NCBI RefSeq assembly: GCF_006151805.1
Contig: NZ_VDDA01000001.1
Span: 561,794-625,793 of the forward strand
From: Methylobacterium terricola
GTDB taxonomy: Bacteria > Pseudomonadota > Alphaproteobacteria > Rhizobiales > Beijerinckiaceae
Reading direction: 5' to 3'
Length of the DNA: 64,000 nucleotides
The position numbers were made by a program, and so were the translations under genes. Position 1 is the stretch's first letter. Each line of letters opens with the position of its first letter. Positions 19,015-28,651 of this stretch are shown in pieces. Under the pieces are notes generated by a model. The model ran no database searches. It was not told the origin of the DNA and was given only the letters and a program-made list of their open reading frames with translations.

Positions 19015-21480
19015 CTACCAGGTCATCCGCACGCCGCCATAGACCGAGAGCGGCTGGACCAGGGTGGTGGTGCGGGGATCGTTCAGCACGTAGCGGCCGG
19101 CGAAGTTGTCGTCGCGCTCCAGGAATGTGCCGAAATTGGCGTAGCGGTTGTTGAACAGGTTGGTCACCAGACCGAAGATCTGCACGTTCTGCGTCAGCTG
19201 GAAGCTGGTGTTGAGGTTGGCGGTGAAGTAGGCCGGGAGCTTGCGGTTGATGTTCGATTCGTCGCCGCGGAAGTAGGACGAGGAGAACGCCTGCATGTTC
19301 ATGCCGAAGCGCCATTGCGGCGTGATGGCGTAGTCGAAGCCGGCCTTGATCTGGTGGTCGGGCACGAGCGGCAGCTTGTTGCCCGGGCGCACGGTGATGA
19401 GGCCGTCGTCGGCGAGCGGGTTGTTGGGCGAGGAGAGGTCGCCGCGGAACTGGAAGGTGGCGTCGATCAGCGCGTAGTTGGCGTAGAGGCTCAGGCGCCC
19501 GGTGACGTACTCGGCCGCGACCTCGATGCCCTGGCGCCGGGTCGCCGGCACGTTGACGAAGTAGCCGCGGGCCGCGTTGCCCGGCACCGCCACCTGCAGG
19601 ATGTCGTTGGTCAGGTCGGTGCGGAAGGCGCCGAGCTTGTAGTTGAGCAGGCCGCCCTCGTAGAAGTTCGGCACCGAGCCGCGGATGCCGACCTCGTAGG
19701 TCCGCGCCTCCACCTGCTTGAGCGGCGGGTCGGCGACGAGCGAGTTCGGCAGCAGGCAGGGCCGGTTCGGGTTGGCGCAGGCGAGTTCGAGCGGCGTCGG
19801 CGCCCGGTTCGACTCCGAGTAGCCGCCATAGAGGTTCAGCCAGTCGTAGAACCGGTAGATCAGGCCGGCGACCGGGTTGATGCGGTTGAAGTAGTGGGTG
19901 CCGGTGACGTCGGGCGAGAAGCCGGTCAGGTCCTGGGTGCTGATCCGGGCGAAGTTCAGCCGCGCGCCGGCGGTGAGCGAGAGCCGGTCGGTGACGTCGA
20001 ACGTGTCGAGGGCGTAGAGGCCCATATAGAGGTTCGAGCCGGTGACGGCGCTCGGCGCGATCCCCAGCGCGCCCGCGGTGCGGATCGGCCCGGTGCCGAG
20101 GCCCGGGATGGTGCCGTAGGTCGGGTTGTTCGGATCGGTCGTGACGCTCAGGTCCGGGTTGATGACGCCGAGCGTGCTCGCCGACTTGAAGCCGTAGGTC
20201 GCGACGTCGATGCTGCCGCCGACGATGAAGGTGTTCGGGCGGTCGAAGATCCGGTCGCGGTTGGTGGCCTGCAGCGTGCCGCCGTAGCCGGTCGCCTCGG
20301 TCCGCACGGTGTCGACCGTGCCGTAGGGCACGCCGGCGGAGAACGGGATCTGCTGGTTGCGCGGCCCCAGGATCAGGAACTGGTTGCGGAACTGCGCCTG
20401 GGTCTGGCCGGGCGCGGCCGAGAAGCCGTCATCCTCGAAGCACAGGAAGCCGCGGAAATTCGAGCGTGTCGAGCAATTCTCGAAGTTGCCGTCGTTGCCG
20501 TCGATCACGAACTGGCTGAAGCGGCGGACATAGGCGTTGCCCGACAGGTCCCAGGTCGGCGAGACGTTGACCTTGCCGGTGACCTGGATCTGGCCGACCG
20601 CGGTGTCGATCGATTGCGGGTAAGTGAAGATCGCCCGCTGGTTGTCGCGGGTGAAGTCGACCGGCGCGGCGGCGGCGGCGCCGAAATAGGTCTTGGCGCC
20701 GGAGGCGATGATGTGGAACTCGGAATCGAGGGTCCGGTGGCCGAGATCGGCGTAGACCCGGCCGATCTCCGACGGCGACTGGTAGCGCCAGCCGGCATCG
20801 CGCAAGCCCTCGCCGGCGAAGTAGAAGCTCCAGGGGCCGATCACCTCGCCATATTGCAGGGTGCCGAGGATGCGGCCGTCCGAGCCGCCGATCACCGAGA
20901 CTTCCTTGCCCTGCCAGGTGAAGCCGTTCTTCATCTCGATGTTGACCGCGCCGCCGAGCGCGTTGAGACCGAAGATCGGGTTGCCGGTGACGATGTCGAT
21001 GCGGTTGATCGCGACCTGTGGGATCAGGTCCCAGTTCACCACGTCGCCGAAGGCCTCGTTGATGCGGGTGCCGTTCTGGTAGACGGCGAGCCCCTGCGGC
21101 GCGCCGAGCAGCGGCGAGGCGTCGAAGCCGCGATAGGTCAGGGTCTGGCGGAAGCTGTTGCCCTGGCCGTCGGACAGGTTCACGCCCGGGGTGGTGCGGG
21201 CCAGCGTGAAGGTCGGGTCGAGGGTGGCCCGGTCCTGCTCGAACTTCTTCGCCGTCACGGTCTCGACGGTGAACGGCACCTTGGCGAGCGACAGGGCGCC
21301 GCCGCTCTCGATCCGCTCGCCCGTGGCCGAGCGACCGGTGCCGCCGGAGCCGGCCACCGGCGTCACCGGCACGACGTCGATCGTCTCGAGGGCGATGGTG
21401 CCTTGCGCTGCCGCCGGTGCGACGAGCGCGGCCGAGACGAGAGCGGTCGTGACGAGAAGTCCCCAGCGCGACGCCACCAT
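19015..21480 (-). CDS. TonB-dependent outer membrane receptor
   Basis: An 821-residue receptor with a signal peptide ending near AAAQG (residue 26), a TonB-box-like stretch (ETIDVV), a plug domain with DGQGNSFRQTLTYRGF, and a 22-strand beta-barrel ending in the aromatic C-terminus VYGGVRMTW. Barrel segments such as NLYGGYSESNRAPTPLELAC are typical of the general receptor family rather than FhuA-type siderophore receptors. The ligand is unknown. It lies directly upstream of the histidine kinase gene on the same strand (about 100 bases), suggesting shared control. No TonB or ExbBD genes are in the window. Confidence 0.9.
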   Translation of the reverse strand: MVASRWGLLVTTALVSAALVAPAAAQGTIALETIDVVPVTPVAGSGGTGRSATGERIESGGALSLAKVPFTVETVTAKKFEQDRATLDPTFTLARTTPGVNLSDGQGNSFRQTLTYRGFDASPLLGAPQGLAVYQNGTRINEAFGDVVNWDLIPQVAINRIDIVTGNPIFGLNALGGAVNIEMKNGFTWQGKEVSVIGGSDGRILGTLQYGEVIGPWSFYFAGEGLRDAGWRYQSPSEIGRVYADLGHRTLDSEFHIIASGAKTYFGAAAAAPVDFTRDNQRAIFTYPQSIDTAVGQIQVTGKVNVSPTWDLSGNAYVRRFSQFVIDGNDGNFENCSTRSNFRGFLCFEDDGFSAAPGQTQAQFRNQFLILGPRNQQIPFSAGVPYGTVDTVRTEATGYGGTLQATNRDRIFDRPNTFIVGGSIDVATYGFKSASTLGVINPDLSVTTDPNNPTYGTIPGLGTGPIRTAGALGIAPSAVTGSNLYMGLYALDTFDVTDRLSLTAGARLNFARISTQDLTGFSPDVTGTHYFNRINPVAGLIYRFYDWLNLYGGYSESNRAPTPLELACANPNRPCLLPNSLVADPPLKQVEARTYEVGIRGSVPNFYEGGLLNYKLGAFRTDLTNDILQVAVPGNAARGYFVNVPATRRQGIEVAAEYVTGRLSLYANYALIDATFQFRGDLSSPNNPLADDGLITVRPGNKLPLVPDHQIKAGFDYAITPQWRFGMNMQAFSSSYFRGDESNINRKLPAYFTANLNTSFQLTQNVQIFGLVTNLFNNRYANFGTFLERDDNFAGRYVLNDPRTTTLVQPLSVYGGVRMTW

Positions 21481-21742
21481 GCCCGACTCACTCCCCCGAC
21501 CGAACTTTTGTCTCCGGCGCCCTCCGGCGCCTGCTCAGGCAGGAGAGATAGCGAGATCCACGGTTAAGCCGCAATCCCGGCGGACGGGGTATTGCACGCT
21601 CAAGTAGTCTTAGGGCAGAGTTGCGGCCCGAAGGCCGGCGATAGTGACGCTGCGGCCACAATCGCGACAACGCCGAAGACCTTGTTTGGGAACATTCGGC
21701 AATCAATCTTGCTTCGTGTTCCCGAAGTTTGAACTCGGAAAT

Positions 21743-22438
21743 TCAGGAATGACCGAGGATCGCCACCGCCTCCGCGCCGGTGAGCGGCCCGTCGTCCCAC
21801 TGCGCCGGGACGTGGATCGCCTCGCGCAGCATCGCCTTGTAGACCTCGCGCGGCACCTCCTCGGCGCCGAACTGGGCGAGGTGGCTGGTGACGAACTGCG
21901 CGTCGAGCAGCGTGTAGCCGCCGCGTTTCAGCCGGGCGGCGAGGTGGACCAGCGCGACCTTCGAGGCGTCGCGGGCGGTGTGGAACATGCTCTCGCCGAA
22001 GAACGCCGCCCCGAGCGAGACGCCGTAGAGGCCGCCGACCAGGGTTCGCGGCTCACCGGCATAGACCTCGACGGTGTGGCAATGGCCGAGATCGTACAAT
22101 TCGCCGTAGAGGGCGCGGATGCGGGCGTTGATCCAGGTCCGCGCGCTGTCGCGCCGTGGCGCGGCGCAGCCATCGATCACCGCGTCGAAGTCGCGGTCCG
22201 TGACGACCTCGAAGCCGCCGTTGCGCACCGTACGGGCGAGGCGCTGGCCGAGATGGAAGCGGGTGAGGGGCAGGATGCCCCGCTCCTTCGGCTCGACCCA
22301 GTACAGGGTCGGGTCGTCCGCGTCCTCCGCCATCGGGAAGATGCCGGCCGCATAGGCCTTGAGCAGGATCTCGGCGGTGATCTCGACGTTCAGGCTGCCG
22401 TGCATCGACAGGGGTTCCGGGCGTGGACGGGCGGGCAT
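21743..22438 (-). CDS. aat: Leucyl/phenylalanyl-tRNA-protein transferase
   Basis: A 231-residue Aat, which adds Leu or Phe from aminoacyl-tRNA to proteins with N-terminal Lys or Arg, marking them for ClpS/ClpAP decay (N-end rule). Signatures seen are [74 protein letters not shown], and [16 protein letters not shown]. Length and motifs match the family. It lies downstream of accB-accC, a common order in alphaproteobacteria, here separated by a small secreted-protein gene. Confidence 0.96.
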   Translation of the reverse strand: MPARPRPEPLSMHGSLNVEITAEILLKAYAAGIFPMAEDADDPTLYWVEPKERGILPLTRFHLGQRLARTVRNGGFEVVTDRDFDAVIDGCAAPRRDSARTWINARIRALYGELYDLGHCHTVEVYAGEPRTLVGGLYGVSLGAAFFGESMFHTARDASKVALVHLAARLKRGGYTLLDAQFVTSHLAQFGAEEVPREVYKAMLREAIHVPAQWDDGPLTGAEAVAILGHS

Positions 22439-22496
22439 TCTCCCCCCGGCTCAGGCTCCGGCAAAGATAGGGCATCGGCCTTAACGCGACGAGACG

Positions 22497-22523
22497 CGGC
22501 CCGCGGCTCTGGGCCGCGGGCCG
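22497..22523 (-). terminator. GC hairpin after the small secreted protein gene
   Basis: An 11-bp perfect stem (CGGCCCGCGGC with GCCGCGGGCCG) with a 5-base loop, about 35 bases after the stop codon of the gene at 22558-22830. There is no T-run, so termination strength is uncertain. Confidence 0.5.
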
Positions 22524-22557
22524 TTCGGATCGGGTCGCGGGGCTGCTCCCCTCCGGC

Positions 22558-22830
22558 TTAGTTCGACGGGCCGCCGGAGGTGTTGCCGAGATTCGGGTTC
22601 ATGCGGCTCGGCATCGCGGCGTTGCCGCCCTTCGCCGAGCTGACATCCGTCGGGAAGGTGTTCTCGCCGACGCCGCCGACGCGGGCCGGGACGCCCGGGT
22701 TGCCGACGGTGCCGGTGGTGAGCGGGTCGACCACCGGAGCGGCCGGGGTGGGGTAGGCCGGCGCCTGGGCGAGGGCCGGGGTGGCCAGCAGGGCGGCCAG
22801 GGCGGCGAGCTTGAGCACGCGCATCGTCAT
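22558..22830 (-). CDS. Small secreted protein, 90 aa, unknown function
   Basis: A 90-residue protein with a clear Sec signal peptide (LKLAALAALLATPALAQA, cut near residue 22) and a Pro/Gly/Asn-rich mature part of about 68 residues lacking cysteines. The mature part contains DPLTTGTVGNPG and ends in NTSGGPSN, and is probably disordered. I know no characterised homologue; similar short exported proteins are common in Methylobacterium-like genomes (general knowledge). It starts at ATG, or at a second ATG two codons later. It lies between accC and aat, with a hairpin on each side, so it is probably transcribed alone. Confidence 0.7.
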   Translation of the reverse strand: MTMRVLKLAALAALLATPALAQAPAYPTPAAPVVDPLTTGTVGNPGVPARVGGVGENTFPTDVSSAKGGNAAMPSRMNPNLGNTSGGPSN

Positions 22831-23017
22831 ATCTCTCTTCGGTCGGGATTGCTTCGTTCCGGCCTTGACTGGACCTGTTCACTGCCTGACGCAGGGATGA
22901 CCCAGTCTGTCCTGGCCGTTGCTGCCGGAAGAACTGGCGAGACGCCGCCCCGTTCCGCGTGGCCCGCAAAAATCTTGCGCGCCATCGATTGCTGCGTCGC
23001 CGCACCCGGACACGCGA

Positions 23018-23041
23018 AGGGGGCGCCTCGCGGCGCCCCCT
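23018..23041 (-). terminator. GC hairpin after accC
   Basis: A 10-bp perfect stem (AGGGGGCGCC with GGCGCCCCCT) and TCGC tetraloop, 30 bases after the accC stop codon. No T-run follows, so it is a probable rather than a certain terminator. Confidence 0.55.
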
Positions 23042-23070
23042 CGACGAAAGCCACGCGGCGTCGGTCGTCC

Positions 23071-24426
23071 TCAGGCGATCTCGAGCCCGCCGGTCTTGAG
23101 GAATTCCTCGAGCCAGTGGATGTCGTAGAGGCCGTTCTGGATGTCGGCATTGCGCACCAGGGTGCGGAACAGCGGCAGGGTCGTGTCGACGCCCGCGACC
23201 ACGAACTCGTCCAGCGCCCGGCGCAGCCGCATCAGGCACTCGTTGCGGGTGCGGCCGTGGACGATGAGCTTGCCCATCAGCGAATCGTAGTGCGGCGGGA
23301 TGCGGTAGCCCTGGAAGGCGGCCGAATCGACCCGCACGCCGAGGCCCCCCGGCGGATGGAAGTAGGTGATCGTGCCCGGCGAAGGCCGGAAGGTGGTCGG
23401 GTGCTCGGCGTTGATCCGGCACTCGATGGCGTGGCCCTCGACCCGCACGTCCTCCTGGCGCACCGACAGGGGCGCGCCCGCCGCCACCCGGATCTGCTCG
23501 TTGACGAGGTCGATCCCGGTGATCATCTCGGTGACAGGGTGCTCCACCTGGATCCGAGTGTTCATCTCGATGAAGTAGAACTGCCCGTCCTCGTAGAGGA
23601 ACTCGATCGTGCCGGCGCCGAGATAGCCCAGCTCCTGCATCGCCCGGGCGACGGTGCCGCCGATCTGCTCGCGCATCTCGGCGTTGAGGGCGGGGGAGGG
23701 GCCCTCCTCCCAGACCTTCTGGTGCCGGCGCTGGAGCGAGCAGTCGCGCTCGGCGAGGTGGATGGCGTTGCCGCGGCCGTCGCCGAGCACCTGCACCTCG
23801 ATGTGGCGCGGCTTCTCGAGATACTTCTCGATATAGACCGCGTCGTCGCCGAAGGCCGCCTTCGCCTCGGTGCGGGCGGTCATCAGGGCGTTCTCGAGAT
23901 CGGCCTCGCTGCGGGCGACCTTCATGCCGCGGCCGCCGCCGCCCGACGCCGCCTTGATCAGCACCGGATAGCCGATATCGGCGGCGATGCGCTTGGCCTC
24001 GTCGGTGTCGGTGACGCCGCCCTCGGAGCCCGGCACGCAGGGAATGCCGAGGCGCTTGGCCGTGCGCTTGGCCTCGATCTTGTCGCCCATCACCCGGATG
24101 TGCTCGGCCTTCGGGCCGATGAAGCCGATGCCGTGGTGGTTGAGCACCTCGGCGAAGCGGGCATTCTCCGACAGGAAGCCGTAGCCCGGATGCACCGCGT
24201 CGGCGCCGGTGATCTCGCAGGCGGCGATGATCGACGGGATGTTGAGGTAGCTGTCGCGGGCCGGCGGCGGGCCGATGCACACGCTCTCGTCGGCGAGCCG
24301 CACGTGCATGGCGTCGGCGTCGGCGGTGGAATGCACCGCCACGGTCGCGATGCCGAGCTCCTTGGCGGCCCGCAGGATCCGGAGCGCGATCTCGCCCCGG
24401 TTCGCGATCAGGATCTTGTCGAACAT
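23071..24426 (-). CDS. accC: Acetyl-CoA carboxylase, biotin carboxylase subunit
   Basis: A 451-residue biotin carboxylase, which carboxylates the biotin of BCCP using ATP and bicarbonate in the first step of fatty acid synthesis. It begins [20 protein letters not shown]. The ATP-grasp part shows [31 protein letters not shown], and the active-site stretch [18 protein letters not shown]. Length equals the standard AccC (about 447-450). It follows accB by 79 bases in an accBC operon; accA and accD are elsewhere, as usual. Confidence 0.97.
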   Translation of the reverse strand: MFDKILIANRGEIALRILRAAKELGIATVAVHSTADADAMHVRLADESVCIGPPPARDSYLNIPSIIAACEITGADAVHPGYGFLSENARFAEVLNHHGIGFIGPKAEHIRVMGDKIEAKRTAKRLGIPCVPGSEGGVTDTDEAKRIAADIGYPVLIKAASGGGGRGMKVARSEADLENALMTARTEAKAAFGDDAVYIEKYLEKPRHIEVQVLGDGRGNAIHLAERDCSLQRRHQKVWEEGPSPALNAEMREQIGGTVARAMQELGYLGAGTIEFLYEDGQFYFIEMNTRIQVEHPVTEMITGIDLVNEQIRVAAGAPLSVRQEDVRVEGHAIECRINAEHPTTFRPSPGTITYFHPPGGLGVRVDSAAFQGYRIPPHYDSLMGKLIVHGRTRNECLMRLRRALDEFVVAGVDTTLPLFRTLVRNADIQNGLYDIHWLEEFLKTGGLEIA

Positions 24427-24505
24427 GGGGCCCTGAGCAGGTTTCGCAAAAGTGGCCGCCGGTTTCGCGATGAAAACCTGCGGCAGACTAAAGAAACGAA
24501 GCGGA

Positions 24506-25012
24506 TCACTCGATCAGCAGGAGGGGCTCGCCGAACTCGACCGGCTGACCGTCCTCGATGAAGATCGCCGTCACGGTGCCGGCGCGGGGCGCCACGATGT
24601 CGTTGAAGGTCTTCATCGCCTCGACGAGCAGGACCCGGGCGCCGCTCTCGACCCGCGAGCCGACCTCGACGAAGGTCTTCGCCTCGGGCGAGGGCTTGCG
24701 GTAGGCGGTGCCGACCATCGGCGAGAGCACCGCGCCCGGGTGGGCGGCGAGCGCCTTCGGGTCGGATTCGGTGGTGAGGGCCGGGGCTGCGGCGGGCAGC
24801 GCGGCGGCGGGCAGCGCCGGGGCGACGGCGGCGGCGACCGGCACCTGGACCTGCTGCACGATGCGCTCGCGGGCGACGCGGATCCGCAGGTCGCCCTTCT
24901 CCACCTCGATCTCGCTGAGATCGGTCTCGGCGATCAGGGTCGCGAGCTCGCGGACGAGCTCGGGGTCGAAGGGGTCATGCTTGTTGTTGGAGGGCACGGC
25001 GGTCTTCGGCAA
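24506..25012 (-). CDS. accB: Acetyl-CoA carboxylase, biotin carboxyl carrier protein
   Basis: A 168-residue BCCP. The N-terminal helical part ([20 protein letters not shown]) is followed by an Ala/Pro-rich linker (about residues 58-80) and the C-terminal biotinyl domain, with the biotinylated Lys in [10 protein letters not shown] and the thumb region [16 protein letters not shown]. The track-length start is TTG at 25012; a GTG five codons later ([12 protein letters not shown]) is an equally possible start, and neither has a strong ribosome binding site. It is upstream of accC in the same operon. In many alphaproteobacteria aroQ sits upstream of accB; here it is absent. Confidence 0.93.
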   Translation of the reverse strand: MPKTAVPSNNKHDPFDPELVRELATLIAETDLSEIEVEKGDLRIRVARERIVQQVQVPVAAAVAPALPAAALPAAAPALTTESDPKALAAHPGAVLSPMVGTAYRKPSPEAKTFVEVGSRVESGARVLLVEAMKTFNDIVAPRAGTVTAIFIEDGQPVEFGEPLLLIE

Positions 25013-25160
25013 TCGTGATGGAGGGGCGGGGTGACCCGCCGGGCGGCCCGCGGACGACGCGGGGGCGTCTTCGTGTCCTGCGGACGATCGGCGGGCCTCT
25101 TAGACCATGCGGCCGGCGCGCGATAGGGGCGCCGGCCTTCAGGCGAGCGGGCCTATGCGC

Positions 25161-25973
25161 TCAGCAGGTGGCGTGGCCGCACTGGCGCACGCCGGCCACG
25201 GTCTTGCGGATCGGCTCGACGCCGACGGCGCCCGGGATGATCTCGTCGCCGATGATGAAGGCCGGGGTGCCCGACAGGCCGAGCTTGTCGCCGAGGCCGA
25301 CATTCTCCTGCAGGGCCGCCTGGATGTCGGGAGCCTGCATGTCCTTCTGGAGCTTGGCGATGTCGAGGCCCATCTCCTTCGCCACCGCGATCGCCCGCTC
25401 GCCGTTCACCCGGCCGCGGCTCTCCAGCAGGCGGGTGTGGTAGTCGAACAGCTTGTCGCCCTTGAGCTGCTGCTTGGCGGCGAGCGCCACCTTGCTGGCC
25501 TCGAGCGAATCGGGCCCGAGCACGGGGAAGTCGCGCAGCACGACCTTCAGCTTCGGGTCGCCCTTGATCAGGGTCTGCAGGTCGGTGAGGGCCCGCTTGC
25601 AGTAGCCGCAATTGTAATCGAAGAACTCGACCACCGTGACGTCGCCGTTCGGGTTGCCGGCGACGAAGCCGTGCGGCGAGTTGTTCAGGGTGTCCCGGGT
25701 CTCCTTGAGGGCGCTGGCCTGGGCGACCTTCTGGGCCTCCTGCTGGCGCTTCTCCAGCTCGGTCATCGCCTCCTGCAGCACTTCCGGGTTCTTGAGCAGG
25801 TAGTCGCGCACCACGCTCTCGATCGCCTGGCGCTGGACGTCGGTCATCGGGGCGGCCGATGCCGGGCCCTGACCCGCCGGAGTCGTGGTCGGCGACTGCG
25901 CCTGCGTCGGGGCGGCGGCGGCGACGAGGCCCGCGACGGCGAGGGCGGGCAGAAGGCGGGGCAGGGGCAGCAT
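25161..25973 (-). CDS. DsbA-family thiol:disulfide oxidoreductase (Com1/BdbD-like)
   Basis: A 270-residue exported thioredoxin-fold protein. The signal peptide (LLPALAVAGLVAAAAPTQAQ) leads to a helical N-terminal Com1-type extension (DVQRQAIESVVRDYLLKNPE and a charged coil), then the DsbA fold with active site FFDYNCGYCKRAL (CGYC) and the cis-Pro loop LSGTPAFIIGD. The C-terminus has an additional QCGHATC pair of cysteines. I chose the ATG ending at 25973, which has GAGGA five bases upstream; an ATG four codons earlier is possible. It is probably a periplasmic disulfide oxidase or isomerase; it lies upstream of accB. Confidence 0.9.
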   Translation of the reverse strand: MLPLPRLLPALAVAGLVAAAAPTQAQSPTTTPAGQGPASAAPMTDVQRQAIESVVRDYLLKNPEVLQEAMTELEKRQQEAQKVAQASALKETRDTLNNSPHGFVAGNPNGDVTVVEFFDYNCGYCKRALTDLQTLIKGDPKLKVVLRDFPVLGPDSLEASKVALAAKQQLKGDKLFDYHTRLLESRGRVNGERAIAVAKEMGLDIAKLQKDMQAPDIQAALQENVGLGDKLGLSGTPAFIIGDEIIPGAVGVEPIRKTVAGVRQCGHATC

Positions 25974-26156
25974 CGTCGTCCTCATCGGCGGGCGTCCATC
26001 GGCGGAGCGCGGGTCCGGCGCGCTCCTTGAGCCGCCGGTTAGGCGGTTTCGCGGCAGGCTTGTCAAATCACGCCCGCGTCGACCGCAGGGCGCATTCTCC
26101 GGCAAATCCCGTTATGTGCGGGGGCACACCCGAGACCATCCCGCTCAAGGCCCGTC

Positions 26157-27323
26157 ATGTCCGATCCCGCTTCTCTCGTCTCCCGCCGCGCCGCCCGCGT
26201 CGCGCCCTTCCTGGCGATGGACGTGCTCGCCGCCGCGGCGCGGCGCGAGCGGCAGGGCGGCAGCGTGGTGCATATGGAGGTGGGCCAGCCCTCGGCCCCG
26301 GCGCCGCGGAGCGCCATCGCGGCGGCGCAGGCCGCGCTGGCCTCGGGCCGCATCCCCTACACCGAGGCCCTCGGCATCGCGCCCCTGCGCGAGCGCATCG
26401 CCCGCCACTACGCCGAGGCCTACGGCGTCGCGGTGGCGCCGGAGCGGGTCGTCGTCACCACCGGCTCGTCGGCGGGCTTCGTGCTCGCCTTCCTGAGCCT
26501 GTTCGATGCCGGCGGCCGGGTGGCGATCGCCGCACCCGGCTACCCGGCCTACCGCTCGGTGCTCCAGGCGGTCGACCTGGAGCCCGTCGGCCTGACCCTG
26601 CGGGCCGAGGACGGCTTCGTGCCGACGGCCGCCGCGTTGCGGGCCGCCCACGCGGGCGCGCCGCTCTCCGGCCTCCTGGTGATGAGCCCGGCGAACCCCT
26701 CCGGCACGATGATCGACGAAGGCGGCCTGCGCGCCCTGGCCGAGGCCTGCCGCGCGCTGAACCTGCGCTTCATCTCCGACGAGATCTATCACGGCCTGAC
26801 CTACGGCGTGCCGGCCGCGACGGCCCTCGCCGTCGATCCCGACGCGGTCGTGATCAACTCGTTCTCGAAGTATTACTGCATGACCGGCTGGCGCATCGGC
26901 TGGATGGTGGTGCCGGAAGCCCTGGTGCGGCCGATCGAGCGGCTGGCCCAGAACCTCTACATCTCGGCGCCCTACCTGTCGCAGGTGGCGGCTCTCGCCG
27001 CCTTCGAGGCGACCGAGGAGCTGGAACTGGTGAAGGCCGATTATGCCCGGGCGCGGTCGCTGCTGCTGAACGAGCTGCCGTCGGTCGGCCTCGGCGACGT
27101 GCACCCGGCCGACGGCGCCTTCTATCTCTATGCCGACGTCGCCCGGCTCACCAACGACTCGATCGGCTTCTGCCGCCGGATGCTCGACGAGGCCGGCGTC
27201 GCGGCGACCCCGGGCCTCGATTTCGACCCCGAGGCCGGCGCGCACCACCTGCGCCTCTCCTTCGCCGGCGGCGAGGCCGAGGCGCAGGAGGCGGTGCGGC
27301 GGCTGAAGGGCTGGCTGCGCTGA
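26157..27323 (+). CDS. Pyridoxal-phosphate aminotransferase, class I/II fold
   Basis: A 388-residue aspartate-aminotransferase-type enzyme. The PLP lysine lies in NSFSKYYCMTGWRIGW, with the cofactor-binding segments TTGSSAGFVLAF, APGYPAYRS, SPANPSGTMI and FISDEIYHGLTYG. The exact amino acid substrate cannot be inferred. Members with this pattern are often annotated as putative aspartate or aromatic aminotransferases. It is on the plus strand, followed after 29 bases by a methyltransferase gene, so the two may be co-transcribed. It is divergent from the DsbA-like gene. Confidence 0.9.
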   Translation: MSDPASLVSRRAARVAPFLAMDVLAAAARRERQGGSVVHMEVGQPSAPAPRSAIAAAQAALASGRIPYTEALGIAPLRERIARHYAEAYGVAVAPERVVVTTGSSAGFVLAFLSLFDAGGRVAIAAPGYPAYRSVLQAVDLEPVGLTLRAEDGFVPTAAALRAAHAGAPLSGLLVMSPANPSGTMIDEGGLRALAEACRALNLRFISDEIYHGLTYGVPAATALAVDPDAVVINSFSKYYCMTGWRIGWMVVPEALVRPIERLAQNLYISAPYLSQVAALAAFEATEELELVKADYARARSLLLNELPSVGLGDVHPADGAFYLYADVARLTNDSIGFCRRMLDEAGVAATPGLDFDPEAGAHHLRLSFAGGEAEAQEAVRRLKGWLR

Positions 27324-27352
27324 GGGTTCATCCGAGCTGAGAAAGGGCTTCC

Positions 27353-28123
27353 ATGCGCGACCTGCATCCCGCCGCCGCGACCGGATTCACCGCCGGCGCC
27401 GACACCTATGCCAAGGGCCGGCCCGACTATCCGGCGGCCTTGACCGGCTGGCTCGCGGACGCGCTCCGCCTCGGGCCCGGCCGGTCCGTCGCCGATCTCG
27501 GCGCCGGCACCGGGAAGTTCACCGCGCTGCTTGCCGCCACCGGCGCCGACGTGACGGCGATCGAGCCGGTCGATGCGATGCGGGCGAAGCTCGCCGCGTC
27601 CCTGCCCGGCGTGACGGCGCGCGCCGGCTCCGCCGAGACGATGCCGCTGGCGGACGGGAGCCTCGACGCGCTGGTCTGCGCCCAGGCCTTCCACTGGTTC
27701 GCGACCCCGGCGGCGCTCGCCGAGATCCGCCGGGTCCTGAGGGTCGGCGGCCGGTTCGGCCTCGTCTGGAACGTTCGCGACGAGGCCACGTCCTGGGTCC
27801 GGGCGCTGACGGCGATCATGAACGCCCATGAGGGCGACGCGCCGCGCTACCACACCGGGGCCTGGCGCCGGCCCTTCCCGGCCGAGGGCTTCGGGCCGCT
27901 GCACGAGGAGGCCTTCCCCCACGGCCATGCCGGCACTCCGGAGCAGGTGATCCTCGACCGCACCCTGTCGGTCAGCTTCATCGCGGCGCTGCCGCAAGCG
28001 GAGCAGGACCGGGTGGCGCAGGACGTCCGGGACCTGATTGCCCGCACGCCGGACCTCGCCGGGCGGGCGGAGGTGACGTTCCCGTACCGGACCCACGTGT
28101 ATTGGTGCGAGCGGCTCGCATGA
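27353..28123 (+). CDS. Class I SAM-dependent methyltransferase
   Basis: A 256-residue methyltransferase of the UbiE/Methyltransf_11 type. Motif I is VADLGAGTGKFTALLA, the acidic ribose contact is VTAIEPVD, and post-motif segments are SAETMPLADGSLDALVCAQAFHWF (spread over about residues 97-120) and LRVGGRFGLVWN. The substrate is unknown; the AFHWF signature is shared with trans-aconitate and arsenite-type methyltransferases. The ATG has GAAAGG eight bases upstream. It follows the aminotransferase closely and is convergent with the VOC gene at 28157. Confidence 0.88.
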   Translation: MRDLHPAAATGFTAGADTYAKGRPDYPAALTGWLADALRLGPGRSVADLGAGTGKFTALLAATGADVTAIEPVDAMRAKLAASLPGVTARAGSAETMPLADGSLDALVCAQAFHWFATPAALAEIRRVLRVGGRFGLVWNVRDEATSWVRALTAIMNAHEGDAPRYHTGAWRRPFPAEGFGPLHEEAFPHGHAGTPEQVILDRTLSVSFIAALPQAEQDRVAQDVRDLIARTPDLAGRAEVTFPYRTHVYWCERLA

Positions 28124-28156
28124 GCGGAGGGCCGCTCCCGCGCGGTCGGCCCCGGA

Positions 28157-28633
28157 TCAGCCGGCGGCCGCCCGCTCCAAGGCCGCCACGTCGAGCCTGA
28201 CCATGTCCTGCATCGCGGCAAAGACCCGGGCCGCGACGGCGGAATCCGGATCGGCGATGAGGCGCGGCAGGATCTCGGGGACGATCTGCCAGGGCACGCC
28301 CCAGCGGTCGCGCAGCCAGCCGCACTGGATCTCCGTGCCGCCCTCCGCGAGCAGCCCGTCCCACAGCCGGTCGACGGCCGCCTGGTCCGGGCACGACACC
28401 GCGATCGAGGCGGCATTGCCGTAATCTGCCGGTGTCCCGCCATTGAGCGCCTGGAAGCTCTGGCCGCCGAGGGTGAACTCCACCAGGATCGCGTCGCCGG
28501 GCTGCCCCCCAGGCCACGGGCCGGGGGCGCGCAGGATCCGGCCAAGGCGCGAATCCGGCACCAGGGCGATGTAGGTTCGCACCGCCACCTCGGCGTCGCA
28601 TGCGAACCACAGGCAGGTGCTGACGCTCGTCAT
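28157..28633 (-). CDS. VOC-family protein, PhnB/3-demethylubiquinone methyltransferase-like fold
   Basis: A 158-residue protein of the PhnB-like VOC superfamily. The pattern starts with CLWFACDAEVAV and continues with LVEFTLGGQSFQALNGG and CGWLRDRWGVPWQIVPEIL, the last being the classic family end motif. Despite the old name, no methyltransferase activity is implied; these are small metal-binding or substrate-binding folds of unclear role. It is the third gene of a minus-strand operon with an AHSA1 protein (18-base gap) and another VOC protein. Confidence 0.88.
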   Translation of the reverse strand: MTSVSTCLWFACDAEVAVRTYIALVPDSRLGRILRAPGPWPGGQPGDAILVEFTLGGQSFQALNGGTPADYGNAASIAVSCPDQAAVDRLWDGLLAEGGTEIQCGWLRDRWGVPWQIVPEILPRLIADPDSAVAARVFAAMQDMVRLDVAALERAAAG

Positions 28634-28651
28634 GACGCGTCTCCGCAGGGG

